A stretch of 64,000 nucleotides of DNA, taken from Lentisphaerota bacterium. Lineage in GTDB: Bacteria > Verrucomicrobiota > Lentisphaeria > Victivallales > Victivallaceae. Below the pieces are notes generated by a model. It was not told the DNA's origin and searched no databases. It saw only the letters and a list, made by a program, of their open reading frames with translations. Shown here piece by piece: positions 34,901-42,885 of this stretch (position 1 is its first letter; each line of letters starts with the position of its first letter). The stretch spans positions 60,203 through 124,202 of the forward strand of contig SUWB01000005.1 of NCBI GenBank assembly GCA_015061745.1, read 5' to 3'. The position numbers and the translations under genes were made by a program.

Positions 34901-35901
34901 TTTCTGACTCCTCCGTAGCAAAGTTCTCCGGCTGCCTGCCATTTGGAAGGTTTAGCGGGAAGCCAGAAAGAGTTGTAAAGTCCGTGATCTCCGTCACCAG
35001 GATATTTGAAAGGCATCTTGCGATACTTAATCATTGCCGCCCCGCCGTCAAAGAAACTGACTCCGCAGGAATTTTGATGACGGAAATCCACTGCATTTGA
35101 TCCCTTATAATTGGACTGCCGGGAATCCACCGTTTCAGCAAAAACACAGCCGTTGGAAGGCTTTTTAAGAGAACTCACCTTAAAGCCGGTTTTCGGGTGT
35201 TCATTGCCGATCTGAAAATTAAGGCCGTAATAACTGCCGGGCTTATTGACAGAAGGACAAAGGATAGAGGTCACAACCTTGCTTCCCCTGACATCAACAA
35301 TGCCGCCGATGACAGCATTGTTTTTTTCCGGCAACCCCAGATAGCGGAAAAGCGTTCCTTTACTCACAGCCCCCGTGGAGGTCGTACGGTCATAAGAATT
35401 ATACCACTCCCCGGCTCCCCAGGAGCCAGGCTGGCTGGCAGCATACATCGTGTAAGAAATAACAAAATCATCGTTGTCAGCAGAATAAAGCTGCGATGCC
35501 TTGGCAAGCTGCCCCATCATATTCAGGCAGGAGGCCATTTTTCCCCTGTCCCTGGCCTGCTGCAATGCAGGCAAAAGCATAGCAGCCAATATAGCAATAA
35601 TGGCAATCACAACAAGAAGTTCTATCAAGGTGAAAGGAGTCGGGGAAGGAAGGGAGCCCTTTTTGAAAAAAGGTCCTCCCTTCCTTCCCCGAACCCCATC
35701 CATCCTTGCCAAAAACTTTTGGTGGATTGCCGTTTTTGCATTTGCAAAACCGACAATCCCGCATTTGGCAGAATTGCAATGGCAAATATTAAGGCAAGGG
35801 GCAATTTTTCGCAAAGCATAAACACATATTTGACAAGTTTTGCTTACAAGAAGTTCTATCAAGGTGAAAGGAGTCGGGGATTTTCTAAACTTGTTTCTCA
35901 T
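34897..35901 (-). CDS. Pseudopilin with in-frame inserted element
   Basis: 334 residues. The ATG at 35901 has AAAGGAAG. The protein reads [19 protein letters not shown], then 78 inserted codons ([16 protein letters not shown] and further), then [12 protein letters not shown] again followed by the true hydrophobic helix [20 protein letters not shown]. The mature part is a prepilin-type protein ([20 protein letters not shown] near the end). If prepilin peptidase acts at the second site the leader would be about 90 residues, against about 10 in normal pseudopilins. Pro stands at -1 in place of Gly. It is coupled by ATGA to the beta-helix gene and preceded by a GntR regulator. Confidence 0.85.
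   Translation of the reverse strand: MRNKFRKSPTPFTLIELLVSKTCQICVYALRKIAPCLNICHCNSAKCGIVGFANAKTAIHQKFLARMDGVRGRKGGPFFKKGSLPSPTPFTLIELLVVIAIIAILAAMLLPALQQARDRGKMASCLNMMGQLAKASQLYSADNDDFVISYTMYAASQPGSWGAGEWYNSYDRTTSTGAVSKGTLFRYLGLPEKNNAVIGGIVDVRGSKVVTSILCPSVNKPGSYYGLNFQIGNEHPKTGFKVSSLKKPSNGCVFAETVDSRQSNYKGSNAVDFRHQNSCGVSFFDGGAAMIKYRKMPFKYPGDGDHGLYNSFWLPAKPSKWQAAGELCYGGVRK
35612..35880 (-). repeat. Pseudopilin-inserted element, copy B, with 35-bp direct repeats
   Basis: A perfect 35-bp direct repeat (35612-35646 and 35846-35880) flanks 199 bp. The period is 234 bp, exactly 78 codons. Near the pilin side is a strong inverted repeat, GGGGAAGGAAGGGAG against CTCCCTTCCTTCCCC, with an inner CCTTTTT/AAAAAGG (35642-35691). 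The sequence between matches copy A at 25111-25328. Confidence 0.88.
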
Positions 35902-35913
35902 AAAATTCTTCCT

Positions 35914-36984
35914 TTATTTTTTGGGAACCGCAGACTCACGGATCAATATCTTGTGAGAAGTAAATACATCAAATTTTCTTTCTTCCACCTTCCGGGGATC
36001 GGCCAACAGCTCAGCCGCCCGTTCACCGATAGCCGTATATTGAAAATCAACCGTTGACAATGCCGGAGTACAGAAATCTCCTCCGGGATAGCCGCCGAAA
36101 CCCAGCACTGCAATATCTTCCGGGATCCGGATTTTCCGGGCAGTCAGCAACTCACATATACGCATCGCAAAAAGATCAGACCCGCAGAAAATGGCATCGG
36201 GAGAAGCCTGCAACAGCTTTTCGACAGCTTTATTGAAACTTTCATCGGCAGGGAAAGCACCGGCAAGCAATTTTTTGTCGGCTTCAGCACCAAACACTGC
36301 CAGACGCTCAAGTAACTCATCCTCTGTATAATATTTGACTTTAAAAAGAGAATTGGCAAGGAAAGCGATCCTTTTTCTGCCGCAGGAACGCAGAAATTTC
36401 ACACCGTCATCCCAGGCGGCACCGTAATTTGTCCGCAGAACCGGCAAGCCGGAACGTTCCGGATCAAGGGAAGTTCCGTGAGCCACGAGAACGGGCACGC
36501 CGCATTCTCTGAGCAAAGGAGCAAAGGGTTCATTTTCGCTGAATCCGCCTCCCGGAACAAGGACTCCGGAAAAACCGTTCGTTCTCAATTTTTTGCGAAA
36601 TTCCTTCACGGAGCTGTTGACGATAAAATCCCAGCTGACCGTTTCTGTCACGATCTGCAATTCACAGCACCGTTTTTCAAAACCGGGCAGTATGTAATTG
36701 CACACATTATGCAGTGAGTGAAATGAATCTCTGATAATCAATATTTTTCCGGCAGCCCGGAACAAACCGTCACCTGTAACATAAGTTCCTTTACCTTGCA
36801 CAAGAGAAACAACACCCTCGCGTGCCAGGTCCTCAAAAGCCGCACGGAGTGTAATATGAGAAACCCCCAGAGTTTTTGCAAACTCCGTTCCACGGGGCAA
36901 TTTTGTTCCCAAAGTCAATTCGCCGTTCCGTATCATAGAACGGATCTTTTCGGCAACGATTTCCTTTTTCAGCCTTATTTCCAT
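35914..36984 (-). CDS. GntR-type regulator with sugar-binding (LacI-like) domain
   Basis: 356 residues. Residues 1-70 are a GntR winged helix (KKEIVAEKIRSMIRNGELTLG, LPRGTEFAKTLGVSHITLRA, VQGKGTYV). The rest is a periplasmic-binding-protein fold as in LacI repressors (AIFCGSDLFAMRICELL, DIAVLGFGGYPGG, TVDFQYTAIGERAAELL), which binds a sugar effector. This is the AraR-like architecture. It lies 12 bp upstream of the pseudopilin gene on the same strand and probably controls the operon down to 30675. Confidence 0.9.
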   Translation of the reverse strand: MEIRLKKEIVAEKIRSMIRNGELTLGTKLPRGTEFAKTLGVSHITLRAAFEDLAREGVVSLVQGKGTYVTGDGLFRAAGKILIIRDSFHSLHNVCNYILPGFEKRCCELQIVTETVSWDFIVNSSVKEFRKKLRTNGFSGVLVPGGGFSENEPFAPLLRECGVPVLVAHGTSLDPERSGLPVLRTNYGAAWDDGVKFLRSCGRKRIAFLANSLFKVKYYTEDELLERLAVFGAEADKKLLAGAFPADESFNKAVEKLLQASPDAIFCGSDLFAMRICELLTARKIRIPEDIAVLGFGGYPGGDFCTPALSTVDFQYTAIGERAAELLADPRKVEERKFDVFTSHKILIRESAVPKK

Positions 36985-37000
36985 AAACTTAATGAAAAAT

Positions 37001-37020
37001 AGTGATTACAAGTGATTATC
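37001..37020. promoter_or_regulatory. Possible operator: direct repeat AGTGATTA
   Basis: AGTGATTACA and AGTGATTATC stand head to tail with a 10-bp period, one DNA turn, between the GntR promoter and its start codon. This is the right place for self-repression. Inference only. Confidence 0.35.
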
Positions 37021-37023
37021 TAT

Positions 37024-37052
37024 AAGTTACACCCTTGTTTTCACTTTGTCAA
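37024..37052 (-). promoter_or_regulatory. Promoter of the GntR-pseudopilin-beta-helix operon
   Basis: On the minus strand TTGACA (37052-37047), 17 bp, TAACTT (37029-37024), about 40 bp before the GntR start. Confidence 0.5.
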
Positions 37053-37078
37053 GGCTTACATTGAAGAAAAAAGAAAAA

Positions 37079-38287
37079 TTATGCAAAGGGTTCCAGCACT
37101 CTTTGCAGCACTCCTTTACAAAAGCTGATAGCCATACCGTAGTTGACAACGGGGACTCCGGCTGCCGAAGCAAGCTGCAGCCTGCGGAGCACTTCCCGGC
37201 GGTTGAGCATACACCCGCCGCAGTGAAGCACAAGTTTGAACTCCGAAAGATTTTCCGGAAAATCGTGTCCGGAACAAATGGTGAATTCCAATTTTCCCTG
37301 AACCTTTTTTTCCAGCATATTGGGGATTTTCACCCGGCCGATATCATCGTCGGCAGCGTGATGTGTACACCCCTCGGCAATAAGGACTTTATCCCCCGGG
37401 TGCAATTGACAGATGGTCTGAGCTCCTTTGCTGAAAAGCTCAAGATCCCCTTTGATCCGGGAAAGAAGAATGGAAAAGGTCGTACAAGGTATACCCAAGG
37501 GCGTTTCTCTCACCATAACATCCACCACCTGAGAGTCGCAAATCACCAGTGCAGGAGGATTTTTCATATTGTCAAGAGTCGCCTTGTAATCAGAAGTCTT
37601 ACAAACCACCGCCGTACAGTTGGAATCCAGAATTTCACGCAACGCCTGCACCTGGGGCAGAATCAACCGCCCTTTGGGAGCCTGAATATCAATGGGAACG
37701 ATCATCACCACCGTCCCCCCGGGAGCGACCAGATCACCCACCATAGGGGGCGGAGTGACAAACTCCTCGGGCACAACTGACAAAAGCAAAGGTGTCAGCT
37801 GCTGCAATATATCTTCTCTGGCCGTTGTAAGAGCACTGACGATCAAGGGTTCATTGCCGCATTTTTCTTTGATAAGAGCCGTAAAATCAGCATCCGGGAT
37901 CTTTTCATCACATTTGTTCACCACCGGAATCACCGGAATCTTGCGTTCTTCAGCAAGAGCAAGGAGTTCTTCCTCGCTTTTCCCCCATTTCCCGGCGACA
38001 GTCACCAGCAGAAGGATATCCGCCCGGTCAAGGGTTTTGATACTTCTGCCGCTCCGGGCTGTTCCCAGTTCCGTTGTATCGTCGAGCCCTGCGGTATCCA
38101 AAAAAAGGACAGGTCCCAGAGGACGCAGTTCCATTGCTTTTCTGACCACGTCAGTTGTGGTCCCCGGCAGGGGGGAGGTAATGGAAATATCCTGTCCGGA
38201 AAGTTTATTCAGCAATGTTGATTTACCGGAATTGACAGCTCCGGCAAGCACGATCTGCAAATGAAGTGACTGAGGTGTATTCTGCAT
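37079..38287 (-). CDS. hydF: [FeFe]-hydrogenase H-cluster maturation GTPase HydF
   Basis: 402 residues. The GTPase domain has AGAVNSGKSTLLNKL (P-loop), GTTTDVV, LFLDTAGLDD and VVNKCDEKI. The C-terminal cluster domain has CTHHAADDDIGRVKIP and HCGGCMLNRREVL, the HydF cluster-binding signature. HydF is the scaffold that delivers the [2Fe] subcluster to hydrogenase. HydE, HydG and the hydrogenase itself are not in the window. It lies 12 bp after a small membrane protein gene with which it shares a promoter. Confidence 0.95.
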   Translation of the reverse strand: MQNTPQSLHLQIVLAGAVNSGKSTLLNKLSGQDISITSPLPGTTTDVVRKAMELRPLGPVLFLDTAGLDDTTELGTARSGRSIKTLDRADILLLVTVAGKWGKSEEELLALAEERKIPVIPVVNKCDEKIPDADFTALIKEKCGNEPLIVSALTTAREDILQQLTPLLLSVVPEEFVTPPPMVGDLVAPGGTVVMIVPIDIQAPKGRLILPQVQALREILDSNCTAVVCKTSDYKATLDNMKNPPALVICDSQVVDVMVRETPLGIPCTTFSILLSRIKGDLELFSKGAQTICQLHPGDKVLIAEGCTHHAADDDIGRVKIPNMLEKKVQGKLEFTICSGHDFPENLSEFKLVLHCGGCMLNRREVLRRLQLASAAGVPVVNYGMAISFCKGVLQRVLEPFA

Positions 38288-38299
38288 AAGCCTTGCCTT

Positions 38300-38785
38300 T
38301 CAGCGGTAGCGGAAATTGTTTAAGGCGGCATATCTTGCCGTTACTGCTCCGAGAATCGGGAAAAAAATCAGTTTGAAAATAATAAACGCTCCGAAAGGCA
38401 GTTTTTCAATTCCTCCGGCGATACAGACCAGATAGAACCCCAACGCACACACCGCCCCTCCCAAAAGAGCAAAGACCAGACCGATCCCGGCAAATGAGCG
38501 GGGCAGCAGTTCAAGAATGATGCCGCCGCTGTTCCCCAGAGGATGATCTTCCAGGCGGAACCAGGGATTTTTCCTCAAGCCCGTCCGGAACACAAATGAA
38601 CTTCCCCACGCCACAATAAAAGTAATACAGATTACTGTGAGCACACTGTCAGTAAGGGCGTGTTCAAAAGAAAGCCCCGCGCAGCGCAGATTGGTCAGAA
38701 ACGAAACAAGAGGAGAACACACGGCACTGCCCATAGCGGCGCCGCGTATCTGTGAAGCGGTAAAGGTTCTGATAAAAGGATCCAT
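38300..38785 (-). CDS. Four-helix membrane protein, unknown
   Basis: 161 residues from ATG 38785 (three codons shorter than the frame from 38794). Hydrophobic stretches are TDSVLTVICITFIVAWGSSF, RSFAGIGLVFALLGGAVCAL and PFGAFIIFKLIFFPILGAV, with a weaker one near the start. I do not recognise a family. It is the first gene before hydF. The promoter's -10 ends directly against the ATG at 38794, so transcription would begin about 3 nt before 38785 and the message would be leaderless or nearly so; no ribosome site is seen. Confidence 0.75.
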   Translation of the reverse strand: MDPFIRTFTASQIRGAAMGSAVCSPLVSFLTNLRCAGLSFEHALTDSVLTVICITFIVAWGSSFVFRTGLRKNPWFRLEDHPLGNSGGIILELLPRSFAGIGLVFALLGGAVCALGFYLVCIAGGIEKLPFGAFIIFKLIFFPILGAVTARYAALNNFRYR

Positions 38786-38794
38786 AATACTCAT

Positions 38795-38823
38795 AATATA
38801 CTACTGAAACAGGAACAAGTCAA
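38795..38823 (-). promoter_or_regulatory. Promoter of membrane protein-hydF operon
   Basis: On the minus strand TTGACT (38823-38818), 17 bp, TATATT (38800-38795). The next base is the A of an ATG, which implies a leaderless transcript from the second ATG. Confidence 0.65.
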
Positions 38824-38896
38824 ACGCTCCACGGCTGCAAAGTGGGACTAAAAGAGCTTTTTGATGCAAAATACACTTTGCAGAGGAGTTTTTGAT

Positions 38897-38925
38897 TTGA
38901 CAAATCGCTTTTTTTGCGTTATATT
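38897..38925 (+). promoter_or_regulatory. Promoter of frr
   Basis: TTGACA (38897-38902), 17 bp, TATATT (38920-38925). Near consensus; 43 bp before the frr start with its GGAGG site. Confidence 0.75.
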
Positions 38926-38968
38926 TACCCAAAGCAGTTTTACTTGTTCTTTCAATGGAGGTATATTT

Positions 38969-39529
38969 ATGGAAATCGATCTGCTTCTCGACACTCTTGA
39001 AGAAAATATGATGAAAACCGAAGAGTCTTTGAAGACCGCTTTCAGTGCTCTGCGTACCGGTAAGGCTTCCCCTGCCCTGGTGGAAAATATCACCGTCGAT
39101 TACTACGGTGCTCCCACCCGTATCCGCGATATGGCCAACATCACCACTCCCGAACCCCGCCTGCTGGTGATCCAGCCCTGGGATGCCAGTGCTGTGAGCA
39201 AGGTCGAAAAAGCTCTGATCGCTTCTTCCATCGGCATCACCCCTGTCAGCGACGGCAAGACCCTCAAGCTGCCCATTCCTGAACTGAGTCAGGATCGCCG
39301 TCAGGCTTTGAGCAAACAGGCCAAAGCTGACACCGAAGAAGCCAAAGTCGCTCTGCGCAATATCCGCCGCGACGGCAACGAAGCTGCCAAAAAAGCTGAA
39401 AAGAATGGCGAACTTACTGAAGACGAACTCAAGAAAATGCTGGACGATATCCAGAAACTCACTGACCGTTATATCGCCACTCTTGAAAAAATGCTGGCAG
39501 AAAAAGACAAAGATCTGATGACTGTCTGA
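38969..39529 (+). CDS. frr: Ribosome recycling factor
   Basis: 186 residues, the usual length. Family marks are LRTGKASPALVENITVDYYG, PLLVIQPWDASAV-type text, SSIGITPVSDGKTLKLPIPE, RNIRRDGNEAAKK and DIQKLTDRYI. With EF-G it splits the post-termination ribosome. The frame is open far upstream, but GGAGG stands before the ATG at 38969. An intrinsic terminator lies just after the stop, inside the next gene. Confidence 0.97.
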   Translation: MEIDLLLDTLEENMMKTEESLKTAFSALRTGKASPALVENITVDYYGAPTRIRDMANITTPEPRLLVIQPWDASAVSKVEKALIASSIGITPVSDGKTLKLPIPELSQDRRQALSKQAKADTEEAKVALRNIRRDGNEAAKKAEKNGELTEDELKKMLDDIQKLTDRYIATLEKMLAEKDKDLMTV

Positions 39530-39530
39530 T

Positions 39531-41321
39531 ATGGCATTTCAAAAGAAAATCAACGCCGGAAACAACAACTTCCGGCGTTTTTTTATCACGGCACTGCTGC
39601 TGATTTCCGGAGCAGCCTTTCTGCTGCGTATGGGAGTTGCCCTGGAATTTTCCGCCATCAACGGCGGAAACAACAATATGCTGACCCCCCCGACGGTTTC
39701 AGATTTGCACACCTATATCAAGCTGGGACAGGAAATTGCCCGTGGAACTTTTCCGCAGGAATTTTATTATCAGCCCTTTTACTATGCCGTCTTTCTGCCT
39801 GTCATCTATTTATGTTCTAATTTTTCCATTTGGGCGGTGGTCACAATTCAAGCACTGCTCGGGGGAGCGACCGCATTTCTGGCAGGATTGACGGGAAAAG
39901 AACTTTTCGGCAGAACAGCAGGCTTGATCGCTGCTCTTTTGACTGCCGTTTCAACGCCGCTGCTTCTTTATGCCCCCTTTCATCAAAATGAAACGCTCCA
40001 GTGTTTCAATCTGACACTGCTTTTTTTCCTGCTTTTGAAAGCCTTGCGCAAACAGACCTTTTTCCTCTGGGGCAGCGTGGGTTTTATGGCGGGGATCGCC
40101 ACTTTGACCAGAGGAAATATACTGCTTTTCACTCCTTTGCTGCTCCTTGCCCTGTGGCTGAGTTCACATATTTCTGTCAAAAAAAGAGCGGCTCTGACCT
40201 GCCTTGCAGCAGGAATGTTTCTGCTTGTACAACTGCCCTTCATTATTTACAACACCCGGGCCAAAGGAACTTTGACCGGCCCCAGCACCGCTGCCAATGC
40301 AGTGCTGGCTCTGGGCAATACCCCTGAATCCCCCCCCGGAGGACGGAATGCCCATTTACCCGCAGGCCCGATGGAATATCCCCAAAGTTTTCACGATTTT
40401 ATGGCCAGAGCCGCCAAAGGGATTTCTGTTCCCCGTCAGATGGCGGAATGGATGTGCCGGGAACCGGGAGCTTTCTTTGAACTTCAATTCAGGAAACTGC
40501 TGCTTTTCTGGGACGGCAGGGAACTGCCCAACAATGTTTCTTTCTACGGTGAAGGGAAACACTCTCTGCTGCTGCAGGGACTTTTGCCGGGACGTTCCCA
40601 TTTTCTCCTGGCTTGTGCTCTCGGGGGAATGTTTCTTTTTGCCGGAGCTTTTTTTCGCAAGTACCTGAAACGGCGTGCTTATCTTTACGGCTTTGTCCTT
40701 ATTTACTGGGGAGCAATTGCGGTGTTTTACATTCTTTCCCGCTTCCGGGCTCCCATACTTCCTCTGGCGGCGGTCTTTGCCGGAGCTTTTTTAAGTGCTC
40801 TTTTCATCCGATGGAAAAAGTGGGAACGGCAGCAGAAATTGCTGGCTCTTTTCTGTGCTGCAACAGGAATTTTTCTCACAGTGGGAGCTTATGATTACTA
40901 TGCAGACAACCTTGAACCTGCCATAATGCGTTTATGCCGTCCCCAAGGAACTTTTGTGCAGAACGGAGTTCTCGACAATGGCCCCTTTACCTGTGGTGCG
41001 TGGACTCCGGCAGAACTTAAAAGCGGTACAAAAATCAGTAAAGAGTTTGCCGTTCAAAAAGAATCCGGCAAGGTCAAGTGGCAGCTTTTCTCTCCGGGTG
41101 GCACACTGATTTTCACAGTCAACGGCAAAGAAACAAGCCGGGAACTCCCGGCAAACGGCAATACTTTTGTTGAATTTGAAGCTCCGGAAAAGTTTGAAAT
41201 AGAAATTATTTCAGCCCCCGAAAACACTTTTGCCGTTTATGACCTGAGAAGAAATTACAGCCGTTCTTCCCTTGACGGGAAAAAGCTCCCCGGCGAATGG
41301 GTTATGCGTTTTTCTTTCTGA
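39531..41321 (+). CDS. Membrane glycosyltransferase, PMT/ArnT (GT39-like) type
   Basis: 596 residues with about ten membrane segments. The first extracellular loop has VSDLHTYIKLGQEIARG and YYQPFYYAVFLP, typical of dolichyl/undecaprenyl-phosphate sugar transferases of the PMT_2 group; APFHQNETLQCFNLTLLF follows. The C-terminal 140 residues are a soluble beta domain. It would move a sugar from a lipid carrier to an acceptor outside the membrane. It starts 1 nt after the frr stop. Its first 18 codons contain a strong terminator hairpin, so expression from frr read-through should be low. The 3' end overlaps murJ (other strand) by 20 nt. Confidence 0.82.
   Translation: MAFQKKINAGNNNFRRFFITALLLISGAAFLLRMGVALEFSAINGGNNNMLTPPTVSDLHTYIKLGQEIARGTFPQEFYYQPFYYAVFLPVIYLCSNFSIWAVVTIQALLGGATAFLAGLTGKELFGRTAGLIAALLTAVSTPLLLYAPFHQNETLQCFNLTLLFFLLLKALRKQTFFLWGSVGFMAGIATLTRGNILLFTPLLLLALWLSSHISVKKRAALTCLAAGMFLLVQLPFIIYNTRAKGTLTGPSTAANAVLALGNTPESPPGGRNAHLPAGPMEYPQSFHDFMARAAKGISVPRQMAEWMCREPGAFFELQFRKLLLFWDGRELPNNVSFYGEGKHSLLLQGLLPGRSHFLLACALGGMFLFAGAFFRKYLKRRAYLYGFVLIYWGAIAVFYILSRFRAPILPLAAVFAGAFLSALFIRWKKWERQQKLLALFCAATGIFLTVGAYDYYADNLEPAIMRLCRPQGTFVQNGVLDNGPFTCGAWTPAELKSGTKISKEFAVQKESGKVKWQLFSPGGTLIFTVNGKETSRELPANGNTFVEFEAPEKFEIEIISAPENTFAVYDLRRNYSRSSLDGKKLPGEWVMRFSF
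39554..39584 (+). terminator. Intrinsic terminator of frr inside the next coding region
   Basis: CGCCGGAA (39554-39561) and TTCCGGCG (39570-39577) form a perfect 8-bp stem with an 8-nt loop followed by seven T. It lies within codons about 8-18 of the glycosyltransferase gene. Confidence 0.85.
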
Positions 41322-42885
41322 AACGGCTCAAAACTTCTGAAATTTCACGGCTCCCTGTGACAAAAGAGCAAACAAGGTAAATCACTCCGAACAGCCCCCC
41401 TACTGCCGCCAATGCAGCAATGTCAGCAAACCGTCCGGAACCGTGATAGAAACGGTCAAGAAGCAGCTTGACACTCACTCCCGCCGCAGCGGCGGCAAAG
41501 AGTGCCCGGATCAGAGAAAGTCCCGTCTTTTTAAGGTCGATCCCCACACCGGCCTTTTTCAAAAAGAAAGCCAGCAATATGCAATGGATTCCTGAAGAAC
41601 AGCTCGTTGCCAGTGCGATTCCTCCCTGTGCCAGACATTTGATCAGAGCAAGACTTAAAATTACATTGGCAGCAATGGCAGTCAAAGAAGCAAAAAGCGG
41701 TGTCCGCATATCCTTTCTGGCAAAAAAGGCGGGCAGAATGATTTTCAACGCACAGAAAAACGGAATACCGCATCCGTAAAAAATGGCGACCTGACGGGCG
41801 GCATCCAGATCGTTCATCGTATACCGCCCCCCCAGACAGATGACCTTTAACAGCAGTTCGTGAAAGAAAATCACCCCGGCTCCCAGCGGAATGGTGCAAA
41901 ACCACAACTGCCGCAAACCGTTATTCATATCCTGCCGCAGTTCTTCCAGATCCCCGGCGGCGGCCGAGGCGGTCATACGGGCCATAATGACCTGTCCCAT
42001 AGCCACTCCGAACATACCGATAGGCAGATCAATCAACCGTTCAACGTATGTCAACGCAGAGACCCCCTGTTCATTGACCCAGTGGGCAAGGTTACGATCC
42101 AGAAAAAAGCTCGCCTGCACAGCGGCACCGCCGATAATTCCGGGCAGAGCCACATTGTAAAGTTTTTTCAAAACCCCCGTATGCTGACGCCAGGAAGAAA
42201 AATCAGGGCTGAAATTGACTATTTTCAGCTGAATGACCATTAAGACGAACTGCACAATACCGGAAATAAGAAAGAGCAGACTTAACACAACAAGAAAACG
42301 CTTCAATTCCGGTAAAGTACTGTCCGCCTTACTGTACCAGCCCCATAACAATCCCCCGACAAGAAAAATATTCATCGAAAGAGAATAAAAAGCGGGCAGA
42401 ATAAAACAGCGTGCATAATTCAGTACCGCCGTCATCACTCCTGTCAGACAAATAAAAATGGTATAGGGCATCAGCAACGGAGTCAAGATGAAAACCAATC
42501 GCCAGCGATCCCCCTCCTCACCGGTGCCGGTCAGACAATTGCCGAGAATAAGAGCGATCAGAGAACAGAGAATAACAATGCCCCCAAGCAGAGCCCCCAG
42601 ACAGGGAAAGACCACTGCCAATGCTCCTTTTACGCTTTCCCGGCCGTATTTGGTGTCAAGTTCGGCAACAATGGGCATCAGGGCATTTCCCAGGGCCCCT
42701 TCCCCGAAAAGGCGGCGGAGCACATTGGGGAAAGTAAAGGCAAAGTGCCACGCCGAAGCCACAGCACCGCCCCCCAGAACTTCTGCTTCCAGACGCACCC
42801 GGAACAAGCCGAGTATACGGCTGATGAGGATAGCTCCTGAAACGCCGCAGACTTTCCCCATTATGCCTTTAGATGAATTTTTCAT
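41302..42885 (-). CDS. murJ: Lipid II flippase MurJ
   Basis: 527 residues with about 14 membrane segments, MOP superfamily. The start GVSGAILISRILGLFRVRLEA, HFAFTFPNVLRRLFGEGALGNALMP and YVERLIDLPIGMFGVAMGQV are diagnostic. MurJ flips lipid II for peptidoglycan synthesis, which suits a walled PVC bacterium. ATG 42885 forms ATGA with the upstream stop; a GTG two codons earlier is possible. Last gene of the ftsY operon; its end overlaps the convergent glycosyltransferase by 20 nt. Confidence 0.95.
   Translation of the reverse strand: MKNSSKGIMGKVCGVSGAILISRILGLFRVRLEAEVLGGGAVASAWHFAFTFPNVLRRLFGEGALGNALMPIVAELDTKYGRESVKGALAVVFPCLGALLGGIVILCSLIALILGNCLTGTGEEGDRWRLVFILTPLLMPYTIFICLTGVMTAVLNYARCFILPAFYSLSMNIFLVGGLLWGWYSKADSTLPELKRFLVVLSLLFLISGIVQFVLMVIQLKIVNFSPDFSSWRQHTGVLKKLYNVALPGIIGGAAVQASFFLDRNLAHWVNEQGVSALTYVERLIDLPIGMFGVAMGQVIMARMTASAAAGDLEELRQDMNNGLRQLWFCTIPLGAGVIFFHELLLKVICLGGRYTMNDLDAARQVAIFYGCGIPFFCALKIILPAFFARKDMRTPLFASLTAIAANVILSLALIKCLAQGGIALATSCSSGIHCILLAFFLKKAGVGIDLKKTGLSLIRALFAAAAAGVSVKLLLDRFYHGSGRFADIAALAAVGGLFGVIYLVCSFVTGSREISEVLSRFRKKNA

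Noticed and set aside
35501..35821. Small plus-strand frame across element copy B
   Set aside because: Same frame is not kept in copy A, no ribosome site; considered as a possible transposase and dismissed as far too short.
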